The notes under the pieces are model-generated. The model made no database searches. It had not been told where the DNA came from and saw nothing but the letters and a program-made list of their open reading frames with translations. From CBDCGV01 sp965216955 (GTDB lineage Bacteria; Bacteroidota; Bacteroidia; Chitinophagales; JADIYW01): 64,000 nt of DNA. Positions within the stretch are counted from its first letter, which is position 1, and the number at the start of each line of letters is the position of its first letter. Below are positions 10,520-17,897 of the stretch, piece after piece. The position numbers and the translations under genes are program-made. Location of the stretch: contig CBDCGV010000004.1 in the NCBI GenBank assembly GCA_965216955.1, forward strand, positions 1 to 64,000, written 5' to 3'.

Positions 10520-10545
10520 AATTTTCAATGCATGCATTGAAAATT
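10520..10545. promoter_or_regulatory. Perfect 26-bp palindrome, candidate repressor operator
   Basis: The two halves are exact reverse complements with no spacer; the core reads TCAATGCATGCATTGA. It ends 29 bases upstream of the chosen ATG of the DUF4442 gene, the first gene of the thiolase / aldehyde dehydrogenase group. Size, symmetry and position fit an operator for a dimeric regulator such as a TetR-family fatty-acid repressor; that link is inference. It lacks a GC-rich stem and a T-run, so it is not a typical terminator. Confidence 0.55.
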
Positions 10546-10598
10546 ACATTAAGATAGGATTAATCATAAATAAAATTTGCTTGCTAAAATAGCTCCCC

Positions 10599-10645
10599 GC
10601 CTAACTGTTCGCAGCTTTGAGTGTTGATTAATGCTATTGTTAGGT
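10599..10645 (-). repeat. attC-like site, left boundary of cassette-like unit
   Basis: Read on the minus strand, the site starts with ACCTAAC (fits the R'' consensus RYYYAAC) and ends with GTTAGGC (fits the R' consensus GTTRRRY), 47 bases in total. The two boxes are near-perfect inverted repeats. No clear internal L-box pairing is visible, so the match to an integron recombination site is partial. It lies just downstream of the 160-residue membrane gene. Confidence 0.4.
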
Positions 10646-10653
10646 AACGTTTT

Positions 10654-11136
10654 TTATTCAGTTAGTTCAAAGAACTGATTGATTTGGGCTAATAGTTCGT
10701 TTTTCGATTTGTTTATATTCAGTACATTATAAAAAGGATTGTTTATCGTTTTATCAATCAGTTTTCCATTCCTAATTTTCATTAAGTGTGGAAATCCGCT
10801 GTAACTTTTCAGTTTATAAAGTGCCTCCGAAATAAATTCAACATTATATTCCGATTCTACTTTTTTTCCATTCAGATATACAATTTCAATTCCATCCGTC
10901 AGATTTGGTATGATTTCGCCCTCTATGTATTTTTTTGAGTTCTTTCGATTGTTGTAACAGAAAAAGTTCTTTCCGCTAATCTCGATCAGAAATTCAGAAT
11001 ATTTTTTTTCAAACTGTCTTCTTTGAAAGCGATGAATTTGGTAAAGAACAATCATTATAGGCAAAAACAGTATAAAAAATGGAATTCCAATAATTACAAA
11101 CAAGACAAATGCTAATATGCTATTTCCTATTTTCAA
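10654..11136 (-). CDS. Small membrane-anchored protein of unknown function in a cassette-like unit
   Basis: The 160-residue product begins with one or two hydrophobic helices (residues 5-32, ILAFVLFVIIGIPFFILFLP) followed by a basic stretch (HRFQRRQFEKK) and a soluble alpha/beta tail with no motif I recognise. The only available start is TTG at 11136; a stop lies in frame just upstream. The gene is flanked on both sides by GTTAGGC boxes in the same orientation, 23 bases upstream of the start and about 50 bases past the stop, which leaves almost no other space in the unit. Such tight packaging of one unknown ORF is characteristic of integron gene cassettes. No integrase is in the window. Confidence 0.6.
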   Translation of the reverse strand: MKIGNSILAFVLFVIIGIPFFILFLPIMIVLYQIHRFQRRQFEKKYSEFLIEISGKNFFCYNNRKNSKKYIEGEIIPNLTDGIEIVYLNGKKVESEYNVEFISEALYKLKSYSGFPHLMKIRNGKLIDKTINNPFYNVLNINKSKNELLAQINQFFELTE

Positions 11137-11144
11137 TTTTTCTT

Positions 11145-11223
11145 CAAATGTTGCCTAACGGTGCTGCGCTAAGAGGCGTTTTGACGAATAGCCGAAATGA
11201 CTTTTAGCGCATGTTAACATTTG
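11145..11223 (-). repeat. attC-like imperfect hairpin
   Basis: The 79-base segment folds with an outer stem CAAATGT (11145-11151) plus TAAC (11156-11159) against GTTA (11213-11216) and ACATTTG (11217-11223), and an inner stem GCGCTAA (11166-11172) against TTAGCGC (11204-11210). The minus-strand box GTTAGGC (11159-11153) matches the R' consensus. The bulged two-stem layout is that of a folded attC site. It lies between the stop of the upstream lipoprotein gene (2 bases away) and the start of the 160-residue gene. Confidence 0.5.
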
Positions 11224-11224
11224 T

Positions 11225-12292
11225 TTATTCTTCATAAGTAGCCCAACATCCATTAACGTCTCTTACCCCAATGAATACAATACAGCTATGCCTACAACAA
11301 AAACCATTATAGACCATCCCGGATTGGATTGTATCAGCTTGATCACTTCTGTATGGCGGAGTTCCGCCCGAAATATTTAGAATTTGTTGAGTTACATAAC
11401 GGACATTATCAACTTCATAACAATAGTTACATGTTTCACAAACTGGGACTTCTACATAATTAAATGAATAGTAAAAGTTGTCACAATTGATCTCACCAGT
11501 TGGATTTTCAGGGGTTCCAATTGGGTTTGGAATAAATTGTGAAGTAGGACTTACTGGTGCATCTAAGTTTAATTCGCTTGCTATTATCGGGTTAGGGTTG
11601 CTAGTTAAACTACTGATTAATGCTCCTGCAATTATCATAGATAATCCCCCGCTTTCTAGGGCCAATGCAACACCTAAAAGACCAATTGATATGGCTAAAC
11701 CTTTTGCAAATGCAGCACTTTTCATTTGGTCTAATACCGCTTCTTTCATATCTTCCCATGTCAAAGTAACTTCGTCATTATTAGATTCTCTTTTATTAGA
11801 TTTTCTATAAGTTCTTGTTGATACATCATCTTTTATTTTAAATTGATAGGTTAGCGAATCCGATTTATCTGTCCAATTATAGTCATATATACTTATGAGA
11901 ATGGTATCATTGCTCAGATATTCAAATTTATTTACTTCGTCATATTTAATCCCATCACTGTTAGTATAATAGATTAGTTTTATTTTAGCCTTGTTGTCAA
12001 GTATTATATTGGTTAGAGTGTCAGTTGTAGGTCTTGATATAATTATACTCTTAATAGAATCAGGTTTTCTTTCTTCATTAGATGTTCCATAGAAATATAC
12101 CACTGAACCATTATTGTCTCTATATTCAGCTTGTAGACCGTCTTTTGTATTAACAGAATTGGAATAATAAATTTCCGCAATTTCATTTTTGCTAGCTGAT
12201 ACTTCTTCATCACTACAACTAATATTAATTACTATCAAAAAGGCTGTAACAAATGAAATAGATAAAATCCTGTAGAAGTTGTTTTTTTTCAT
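11225..12292 (-). CDS. Lipoprotein with Gly-rich hydrophobic segment and Cys-rich SprB-like C-terminus
   Basis: The 355-residue product has a lipoprotein signal with lipobox VINISC (Cys 26). Residues 27-170 are a polar, beta-rich region without a known motif. Around residues 185-235 lies a long hydrophobic, glycine-rich stretch (AKGLAISIGLLGVALALESG, then GLSMIIAGALISSL) that could insert into a membrane. The C-terminus is rich in Cys (CETCNYCYEV, FCCRHSC) and contains SGGTPPYRS and VRDVNGCWATY, which resemble one SprB repeat of Bacteroidota surface proteins. No enzymatic motif is seen. Its stop abuts the attC-like hairpin, so it may be part of a second cassette-like unit. Function unknown. 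Confidence 0.65.
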   Translation of the reverse strand: MKKNNFYRILSISFVTAFLIVINISCSDEEVSASKNEIAEIYYSNSVNTKDGLQAEYRDNNGSVVYFYGTSNEERKPDSIKSIIISRPTTDTLTNIILDNKAKIKLIYYTNSDGIKYDEVNKFEYLSNDTILISIYDYNWTDKSDSLTYQFKIKDDVSTRTYRKSNKRESNNDEVTLTWEDMKEAVLDQMKSAAFAKGLAISIGLLGVALALESGGLSMIIAGALISSLTSNPNPIIASELNLDAPVSPTSQFIPNPIGTPENPTGEINCDNFYYSFNYVEVPVCETCNYCYEVDNVRYVTQQILNISGGTPPYRSDQADTIQSGMVYNGFCCRHSCIVFIGVRDVNGCWATYEE

Positions 12293-12560
12293 GGCTTTCG
12301 ATTTTCTTATTGTTTGAATTTAGTGATTTTTCTTAGGTAATAAATGCTCACTAAGTTCTAACAACATAAATATAATCGCTCTTTAATTGCCAGAGAAGCA
12401 GCTGAACATATTAAGTCCGTTACTGAAAGCGGATGGACGACAGTTTTATTTTAAAAAGAAGATATCGTGCCTTAAAGTGTACTTATACCATTTCTAGATC
12501 AAATAATATAGACACAAGATGGGAAGCTTTTGACAGATGGTGCGCTTATTGCTATATACC
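12293..12560. other. Intergenic stretch with possible decayed coding remnants
   Basis: This 268-base gap separates two minus-strand genes. In one plus-strand frame (about 12382-12453) it can be read as SLIAREAAEHIKSVTESGW and a few more residues to a stop, and in another (about 12500-12550) as QDGKLLTDGALIAIYP. Both look more like protein than random AT-rich DNA, but neither has a start or a full domain. Part of the first piece recurs at 15933-15959. I cannot name a parent gene. Confidence 0.3.
12396..12422 (+). repeat. Short dispersed repeat, copy 1
   Basis: This 27-base segment beginning AAGCAGCTGAACAT matches 15933-15959 at 24 of 27 positions. Similarity continues for about 30 more bases with a gap (AAAGC and ACAGTTTT shared). 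Both copies lie upstream of a lipoprotein gene on the minus strand. Confidence 0.5.
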
Positions 12561-14234
12561 CTACTGTTTAATAAATTTATGCGTTTCAACGTCATCTCCA
12601 TATTTTACCATAATAACTCCAACGCTACTATTTATTTGGCTAACATCTAAAACATATTTTTTATTAGGAATTACCTGATTAATGATAACATTTGATAACC
12701 TTTTACCAAGGGCATCATAAACTTCTATCTGAACATCTGTTAAATTGTTGGATTTTATTTCAATAAATACCTCATCTTGAACAGGATTGGGATAGATGAC
12801 TGATCTATTAGAAACAATATTATCTCTTATTCCGGTTACAACCTCTACACATAAACCACTATTGTTATCTATTCTAACCATGTCGCCAGCATCAGCTGCA
12901 TTAATTGCATCGTTATATAATGTTACTCCGTTTGGTAGAGAAGAACCCAGATCATCATCCAAAGCTTGGGTTACATCTTCTATATTATCAAAAGTAACAG
13001 AATATACATCTGTAAAGTCTTTACTAACCGTTATGTAAAAGAATGACCTTACGTTAGCCGCTGCTTGACGAGTCCAATTATAGGGAACCGCAGGTAACAA
13101 GGACCGCTGAGGTGCAGACCAGTTTCCTTCACCAATATAAACGGTACCACAAGAATCATTTCTAATAAACCCAGCATCACTGTCCATTTCAGTTGATGGA
13201 GCAATAGGGTAAGTCGTTTTTAAAGCATGCGAATGCGATTCCATTGCTAATTGAATATTGTAATCAAAAAACAATGGTGCCCAACACTGTCTCAAGTCAG
13301 TTCTAATCTCTTTATCACTGTGCGGAACAATTGGTGCATGATAATTTACCATTTTCCAGTACGGAGTATTTGAGGGGGTACTATAGTTCTGTAAATCACT
13401 TTCTAACCATTCTAGTTGCGCTTTATCATTACACCCATGCATTTCTGAGTTTAAGGTATACATTCGAAGTAAGTTTCCTCCGAAATCAAGTGCATAATAG
13501 GCATCTTTTAAAGGTATGTCAAACAGATTATAAACATCTTTAAAATCTGGATCTGCACCAAGACGAGGGAAATCAACATCGTCTTCATGGTTACCTGTAG
13601 CAATGACCATAGGTGCTATCCTACCATCTGGCCCAATAGTAAGTTGCCAGTCTTCAAACCAAAGTTTCCATTCATAATTGGTATTACTGATAACAAAAGT
13701 ATTTCTGATGAAGTCTCCATTGAAGGCTATAAAATCGGGTCGGAGCTTTGAAACAAGCGTATTCCCCTTTTTTCTATCCTCTCGACAATTACAACTTTCA
13801 ATAGGAAGTGTTCCTACAGTAACACCAAGCCTTGTATCCCCTCCATTTACAAAAGAGATTGGTTGATTGGGATCATCAGCAATTGTTTTAATAGAATATC
13901 TAGCACTAGTATCACCTTCAACATCCAATACTACGAAGTAATACACAGTGTTAGGAGTTAAACCCGTAAGCCTCGCAAAATGATTATTAAGAGCACGTGC
14001 TCTTTGTGTTCTATCAGCTGGTTGGCTATTTTCATAGTTTCCAACAATACGACCATGATCTATAGTGGAATAGTAAATTGTACCGCTATCTCCACTCCAT
14101 CCAATGGAAATAGTTGTGGAAGGGTCATCTCTGTATGCAGCTCTATAATAATAAGTCTCACTGAATACCTCAACAGGGTTAAAGATTAGAATTGATAATA
14201 AAACAAATACAAATTGAAACAATTTCTTTTTCAT
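12561..14234 (-). CDS. Secreted purple acid phosphatase-like metallophosphoesterase with T9SS sorting domain
   Basis: The 557-residue protein has a signal peptide ending near VEVFSE. A fibronectin-III-like domain (about 25-120, including HFARLTGLTPNTVYYFVV) is typical of purple acid phosphatases. The metallophosphoesterase core follows: VNGGDTRLG, FNGDFIRN, IATGNHEDD, VNYHAPIVPHS and MESHSHALK supply the Asp, Asn and His metal ligands. The last 80 residues (IYPNPVQDEVFIEI, VYDALGKRL, HKFIKQ) are a type A C-terminal sorting domain for the type IX secretion system, so the enzyme should reach the cell surface or medium. A likely role is phosphate release from organic phosphate. It appears monocistronic. 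Confidence 0.88.
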   Translation of the reverse strand: MKKKLFQFVFVLLSILIFNPVEVFSETYYYRAAYRDDPSTTISIGWSGDSGTIYYSTIDHGRIVGNYENSQPADRTQRARALNNHFARLTGLTPNTVYYFVVLDVEGDTSARYSIKTIADDPNQPISFVNGGDTRLGVTVGTLPIESCNCREDRKKGNTLVSKLRPDFIAFNGDFIRNTFVISNTNYEWKLWFEDWQLTIGPDGRIAPMVIATGNHEDDVDFPRLGADPDFKDVYNLFDIPLKDAYYALDFGGNLLRMYTLNSEMHGCNDKAQLEWLESDLQNYSTPSNTPYWKMVNYHAPIVPHSDKEIRTDLRQCWAPLFFDYNIQLAMESHSHALKTTYPIAPSTEMDSDAGFIRNDSCGTVYIGEGNWSAPQRSLLPAVPYNWTRQAAANVRSFFYITVSKDFTDVYSVTFDNIEDVTQALDDDLGSSLPNGVTLYNDAINAADAGDMVRIDNNSGLCVEVVTGIRDNIVSNRSVIYPNPVQDEVFIEIKSNNLTDVQIEVYDALGKRLSNVIINQVIPNKKYVLDVSQINSSVGVIMVKYGDDVETHKFIKQ

Positions 14235-14316
14235 CGGTTTAAAGATTCTTGTATAACAAATGTACTAAAAGTAAAGAGACCACATTATTACATCTTAAGA
14301 ACAAGAATGAAAGTAT

Positions 14317-15198
14317 CTAGTTTTTAAATGCAGTTAATGTTTTTAAATTTAAAAGCAGGTAATATGGAATTAAAAAGTGACAACATCTAGTAAGAAATTC
14401 AGGTATCCATAAAATAACAAAATCATTAAACGGTAGATTTCCAAAATTACCCACTAACCTTGCTAAAGTTGTTAGAAATCCCCAAATAATGATGTAATAA
14501 AGTGCTTGTTTTTCTGTTTTTTTAATAAATAGTAGTAGTGATACCAACACATCCAGTACTCCTATAATAGTTAAAAACAAAATTGAATTTTTCGAATTCA
14601 AACTCAGAATGTTTGAAGTCATAAGCATAAAATTAGATGGAGTGGGGAAAAGATTTAAGGCATACAATCCATGTGATATAAAGGTAACGGCTATTAATAG
14701 TTTAATTATTTTGACTTGCCTATTAGTTAATTGATGAACATTAAAAAGCTTCAAAAACAAAAGTGGGACTGCTAATCGCAATGCATACTCAAATGGCTCA
14801 TTTAAACTTAATTTGCTTTTAAAAAAACTGGAAAGCACGCCAACGAGTATGAAAAAAAAAGAGCAAATGACTAGTTGCTTTAATAGGAACTCAATTTTTG
14901 ACTTATTGTCTTTAATGATCACCCATAGACTTGTCAATAAAAAGATAATTCCAATGAAAAACATGACATAGATATATGGTCTATTCAATTCAAATTGGTT
15001 ATTGGTAAATCCTTTCCATTTAAGTCCCAGCAGCCTATATATAAAGCTTACGAAGCTCTCTGTGTAAATTTTATGAAGATAATTTTGTGTCCAGAAAATG
15101 TGCTTCCAAGCGTAACCTAATAGTGTAAGGAAGCAGGTCCAAACTAAAGTTCTTTTTGCAAAAATTGATACAGAAGTTTGCATTTGTTGTAGTAACAT
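14317..15198 (-). CDS. Polytopic membrane protein of unknown function
   Basis: The product has about 293 residues and seven or eight hydrophobic helices, for example YVMFFIGIIFLLTSLWVII, QLVICSFFFILVGVLSSFF, IIGVLDVLVSLLLFI and ALYYIIIWGFLTTLARLVG. I recognise no family motif. The frame extends to a TTG at 15225, but the first ATG at 15198 directly precedes LLQQMQTSVSIF and is the preferred start. The upstream lipoprotein gene ends 32 bases before it, and they may be co-transcribed. No catalytic or transport signature is apparent. Confidence 0.6.
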   Translation of the reverse strand: MLLQQMQTSVSIFAKRTLVWTCFLTLLGYAWKHIFWTQNYLHKIYTESFVSFIYRLLGLKWKGFTNNQFELNRPYIYVMFFIGIIFLLTSLWVIIKDNKSKIEFLLKQLVICSFFFILVGVLSSFFKSKLSLNEPFEYALRLAVPLLFLKLFNVHQLTNRQVKIIKLLIAVTFISHGLYALNLFPTPSNFMLMTSNILSLNSKNSILFLTIIGVLDVLVSLLLFIKKTEKQALYYIIIWGFLTTLARLVGNFGNLPFNDFVILWIPEFLTRCCHFLIPYYLLLNLKTLTAFKN

Positions 15199-15230
15199 AG
15201 GTACCAACCATAAACTTGAGCCCAAATAGA

Positions 15231-15824
15231 CTAATCAATTACATCCAAAGCCACCAAAACCCTAAACGAACCATCTGTTATTGTATAAGATTTAGTGTCC
15301 GTTCCAACTGTACAATTAAAAGTACCTGTAATAAAAACCAAATCCGTTATTTCACCAAAGGTATTTTTCTGCTCATGGTATTCCACATCAATAATTTTCA
15401 TTTTACTATTTGCATTCGCAGAAGAGGATAAACTGGCGTTATTAGAAGTATGATCGTCCCCCTCATAAAAGGCATTGAAGTATGCCCAAAAATTAGTACT
15501 GCTTTGTTCAGTAAAAGACAAAGTTTGACCTTCAAGCTCCTCTAGCAAATCGTACGTAATTAGATTAGAAGAAGTACCAACAGGTCCATATGAAAATCTA
15601 ATATAAGAATCATTGGCATCAACTGAGCCATCCACATCACCATAGCCTCCACCACTACTATTCCAAAGTATCCCAGAAATATTTATTTGGTTACCATCTA
15701 TCTTAAAATTCATATATAATTGATTATTACTACCTGCACTATTATTATCTTCTTCATCACTACAGCTACTAATTATAAAAATTGCAATAATCAACGACAA
15801 AATTTTTACTGTTTTTTTACTCAC
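15231..15824 (-). CDS. Small lipoprotein of unknown function
   Basis: The 197-residue product has a lipoprotein signal (AIFIISSC, lipid Cys 21) followed by an acidic linker (SDEEDNNSAGSNN) of the kind that follows the lipidated Cys in Bacteroidota lipoproteins. The mature part is predicted beta-rich, with a C-terminal ITGTFNCTVG and ITDGSFRV pattern common in flavobacterial calycin-like or DUF6252-like lipoproteins; that assignment is tentative. The start codon appears to be GTG. It is followed at close distance by the membrane protein gene on the same strand. Confidence 0.65.
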   Translation of the reverse strand: MSKKTVKILSLIIAIFIISSCSDEEDNNSAGSNNQLYMNFKIDGNQINISGILWNSSGGGYGDVDGSVDANDSYIRFSYGPVGTSSNLITYDLLEELEGQTLSFTEQSSTNFWAYFNAFYEGDDHTSNNASLSSSANANSKMKIIDVEYHEQKNTFGEITDLVFITGTFNCTVGTDTKSYTITDGSFRVLVALDVID

Positions 15825-15932
15825 TTCTTTCTTTTTTTATGTTATATACTTCGCTTATTAAAAACTAAAGCTATGTTACTCATATCTAATTTCAAACAAT
15901 GATAAATTTAATTCTTTTTTAGTTTTTACTAA

Positions 15933-15959
15933 AAGCAGCTGAATATCTTAAGTCCATTA
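15933..15959 (+). repeat. Short dispersed repeat, copy 2
   Basis: This segment begins AAGCAGCTGAATAT and matches 12396-12422 with three mismatches. In the plus frame it reads KAAEYLKSI against EAAEHIKSV in copy 1, so it may be a relic of a shared coding sequence. It sits in the 177-base gap between a lipoprotein gene and the lipocalin-like gene, where I see nothing else. Confidence 0.5.
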
Positions 15960-16001
15960 ACCAAAGCATACAGTTTTGTTTTTTTAATCTACTACAAAGC
16001 G

Positions 16002-16442
16002 TCAGGTATTCCGTTCCCAAACTAATTCTTGAACCACGCTCCTATTCCCATGTTTTTCAGGAACGGTTATTAATTTTAATAAACAATAATCCTCACTAAA
16101 CTGAAATTTTCGCTTAAGTATTTTATCTATCCAATTAGGTAAAAGACTCAATTTGACATGATGATTGATTACTTCACCAACCACTTCATATTTCCCTGCA
16201 TAAGAAACATAGCCATCAACGGCCATTATTTTTTCCTTCTGGCTTCCCTTAGATAATATGGGTATTTTAAAATCAACCCTATCGGGTTTCATAAGGATGG
16301 CAGACATTTGCTTATCCTTTGTATATATTAAAATACCTTTTGAATCTTTTTCAAAGGGATGCGAATGAAACTTTCCATCAACAAAGCACTTCCACTCTAG
16401 AAGCCGCCAAGTACCAACAAAATAATGTTCAGTACTTTCCAC
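16002..16442 (-). CDS. Lipocalin-like domain protein coupled to carotenoid oxygenase
   Basis: The 146-residue protein starts with FVGTWRLLEWKCFVDGK, the GxW motif that opens lipocalin folds, and continues with GILIYTKDKQMSAILMKPDR, the second strand pair of the lipocalin-like family (PF13924 type). There is no signal peptide, so it is cytoplasmic. It begins at a GTG that directly follows the TAA stop of the carotenoid oxygenase gene, with no intergenic base, which points to translational coupling. Lipocalins bind hydrophobic ligands; binding of the cleavage product or substrate of the oxygenase is an inference from this arrangement. Confidence 0.75.
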   Translation of the reverse strand: MESTEHYFVGTWRLLEWKCFVDGKFHSHPFEKDSKGILIYTKDKQMSAILMKPDRVDFKIPILSKGSQKEKIMAVDGYVSYAGKYEVVGEVINHHVKLSLLPNWIDKILKRKFQFSEDYCLLKLITVPEKHGNRSVVQELVWERNT

Positions 16443-17882
16443 TTAGTTGATTAGTTTTTTACCATCTACCCAACAAGCATGAAATCCAAGAGGCACTCTT
16501 TGTGGCAATAAAATACGTGCCAAAGGTCCCTTATCAATATTCTTTGCATCTAAGATTAATACTTCCGAAGTTCCTTCCTTTTTATTGGTAGTAAACGTAA
16601 TTACATAACCATCATCTTCCTCCTTTGCATTGTTTTTAGGAATAAAGGGCGATTCACTTCCATAGACACCTTTGCCATAATTATATAATTGGTGACTACC
16701 AGTATCCATATTGTATTTAATGATTCCATCGAAACGAAATACCTCCGAAATATCAAGATGCTGATTGTAAGTATATTTTGTTTTCCGGCCAGCTAATGTT
16801 GCATTCATTAATGGAAACTCAGAAAACCGGTCGTCCACCTGATACTCTTTAGTTTCTCCGGTTTTCAAATTAAATCGATAACGATGAATAGTCGCTTCTA
16901 ATCTCAAGTATGCTTTTAATTTCTCAATAGCTCCTTTTGCATTAGATTGTGGTGCAGGATTAGTACAAATACAAGCATCCATAACAATTTCATCCCCTTC
17001 CTCCCAAGCATTAATTACATGATATATATAGCATGATTTTGCCTCAAACCAGCGAACATCTGCATCCGTACCAAAACGTGGCAAAATAGCAAATCTACTA
17101 GGCCAATCATTTCTAAAAACAATTTTACTCCGTCCAATTTTCAATGCTTCCGGGTCATTGATGTATGGCAAATCCATCAATACGGAATAATTTTCTGTGA
17201 TGGCCATATCATGTGGTAAACGAGGCCCCGGCAATGTTATCGGCGTTAAATGCTTCAACTTTCCATTGCTTCCTATTACTCCATAACTCATGTATGGAGG
17301 TCGTAATCCATAATCAAAAAACATCATTTCATTGGAAAACTCATCAATTTTAACGTGTGCCATTGCCTTTGATGAAAAAGTACCATTAAAAGTTTCTTTT
17401 CCATAAGTATCTAAAGTGAGCGGATTCAATCCATATATATCGCCACACATATACCACATAGCTAACAGCTTATTATTAAAAAAAGCTACTGCAGTATTAC
17501 CCGTATCCTTTAGATTATAGTTACTACCCCTCGGATTTGAAGCCATATTTCCCATTACTCCCTGATATAATGTTTTACCAGCTTCTGTTTCCTTTTTAAA
17601 CCCATCTGTTCTAACATAACGGTTTTTATAAGCGGCTTTCCCATTCTCGATATAAAGCGCATGAACCATCCCATCTCCATCAAACCAATGATAATGACTT
17701 GTAGGCTTATATCGTTGATTGGGTCCATTTCTAAAATATGCACCATGAATGTCTTTAGGTATTTCCCCTATCACCTTTAAATTATCTACCGAAATCTCCT
17801 TTTCTATCGGCCCAAAAGCACCCATTATATATGGATTTCCAGTTTCGACTGCAAATTGCTCTACTTCCTTATTTATTTCCAT
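16443..17882 (-). CDS. Carotenoid cleavage oxygenase (RPE65/CCD family)
   Basis: The 479-residue length and motifs fit the family of non-haem iron dioxygenases that split carotenoids, apocarotenoids or stilbenes. The four iron-binding His are H176 (AMAHVKID), H224 (RLPHDMAIT), H288 (CYIYHVINAW) and H468 (GFHACWV). The N-terminal GAYFRNGPNQRY and HWFDGDGMVHA motifs and MDLPYIND are also conserved, and acidic second-shell residues (WEEGDE) are present. The gene lies between a thiolase upstream (15 bases) and the lipocalin-like gene downstream (0 bases), suggesting an operon that cleaves and then degrades an isoprenoid or aromatic substrate. The substrate cannot be fixed from sequence. Confidence 0.92.
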   Translation of the reverse strand: MEINKEVEQFAVETGNPYIMGAFGPIEKEISVDNLKVIGEIPKDIHGAYFRNGPNQRYKPTSHYHWFDGDGMVHALYIENGKAAYKNRYVRTDGFKKETEAGKTLYQGVMGNMASNPRGSNYNLKDTGNTAVAFFNNKLLAMWYMCGDIYGLNPLTLDTYGKETFNGTFSSKAMAHVKIDEFSNEMMFFDYGLRPPYMSYGVIGSNGKLKHLTPITLPGPRLPHDMAITENYSVLMDLPYINDPEALKIGRSKIVFRNDWPSRFAILPRFGTDADVRWFEAKSCYIYHVINAWEEGDEIVMDACICTNPAPQSNAKGAIEKLKAYLRLEATIHRYRFNLKTGETKEYQVDDRFSEFPLMNATLAGRKTKYTYNQHLDISEVFRFDGIIKYNMDTGSHQLYNYGKGVYGSESPFIPKNNAKEEDDGYVITFTTNKKEGTSEVLILDAKNIDKGPLARILLPQRVPLGFHACWVDGKKLIN

Positions 17883-17897
17883 TATCCTTATTATCCT

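Noticed and set aside
10520..10545. Palindrome as a transcription terminator
   Set aside because: It has no GC-rich stem or T-run, and it lies upstream of a gene start, not after a stop.
12433..12678. Open frame of 81 codons on the plus strand
   Set aside because: It overlaps the well supported 3' end of the phosphatase gene and has no domain or signal. Its Trp/Cys/Tyr-rich composition is typical of an AT-rich chance frame.
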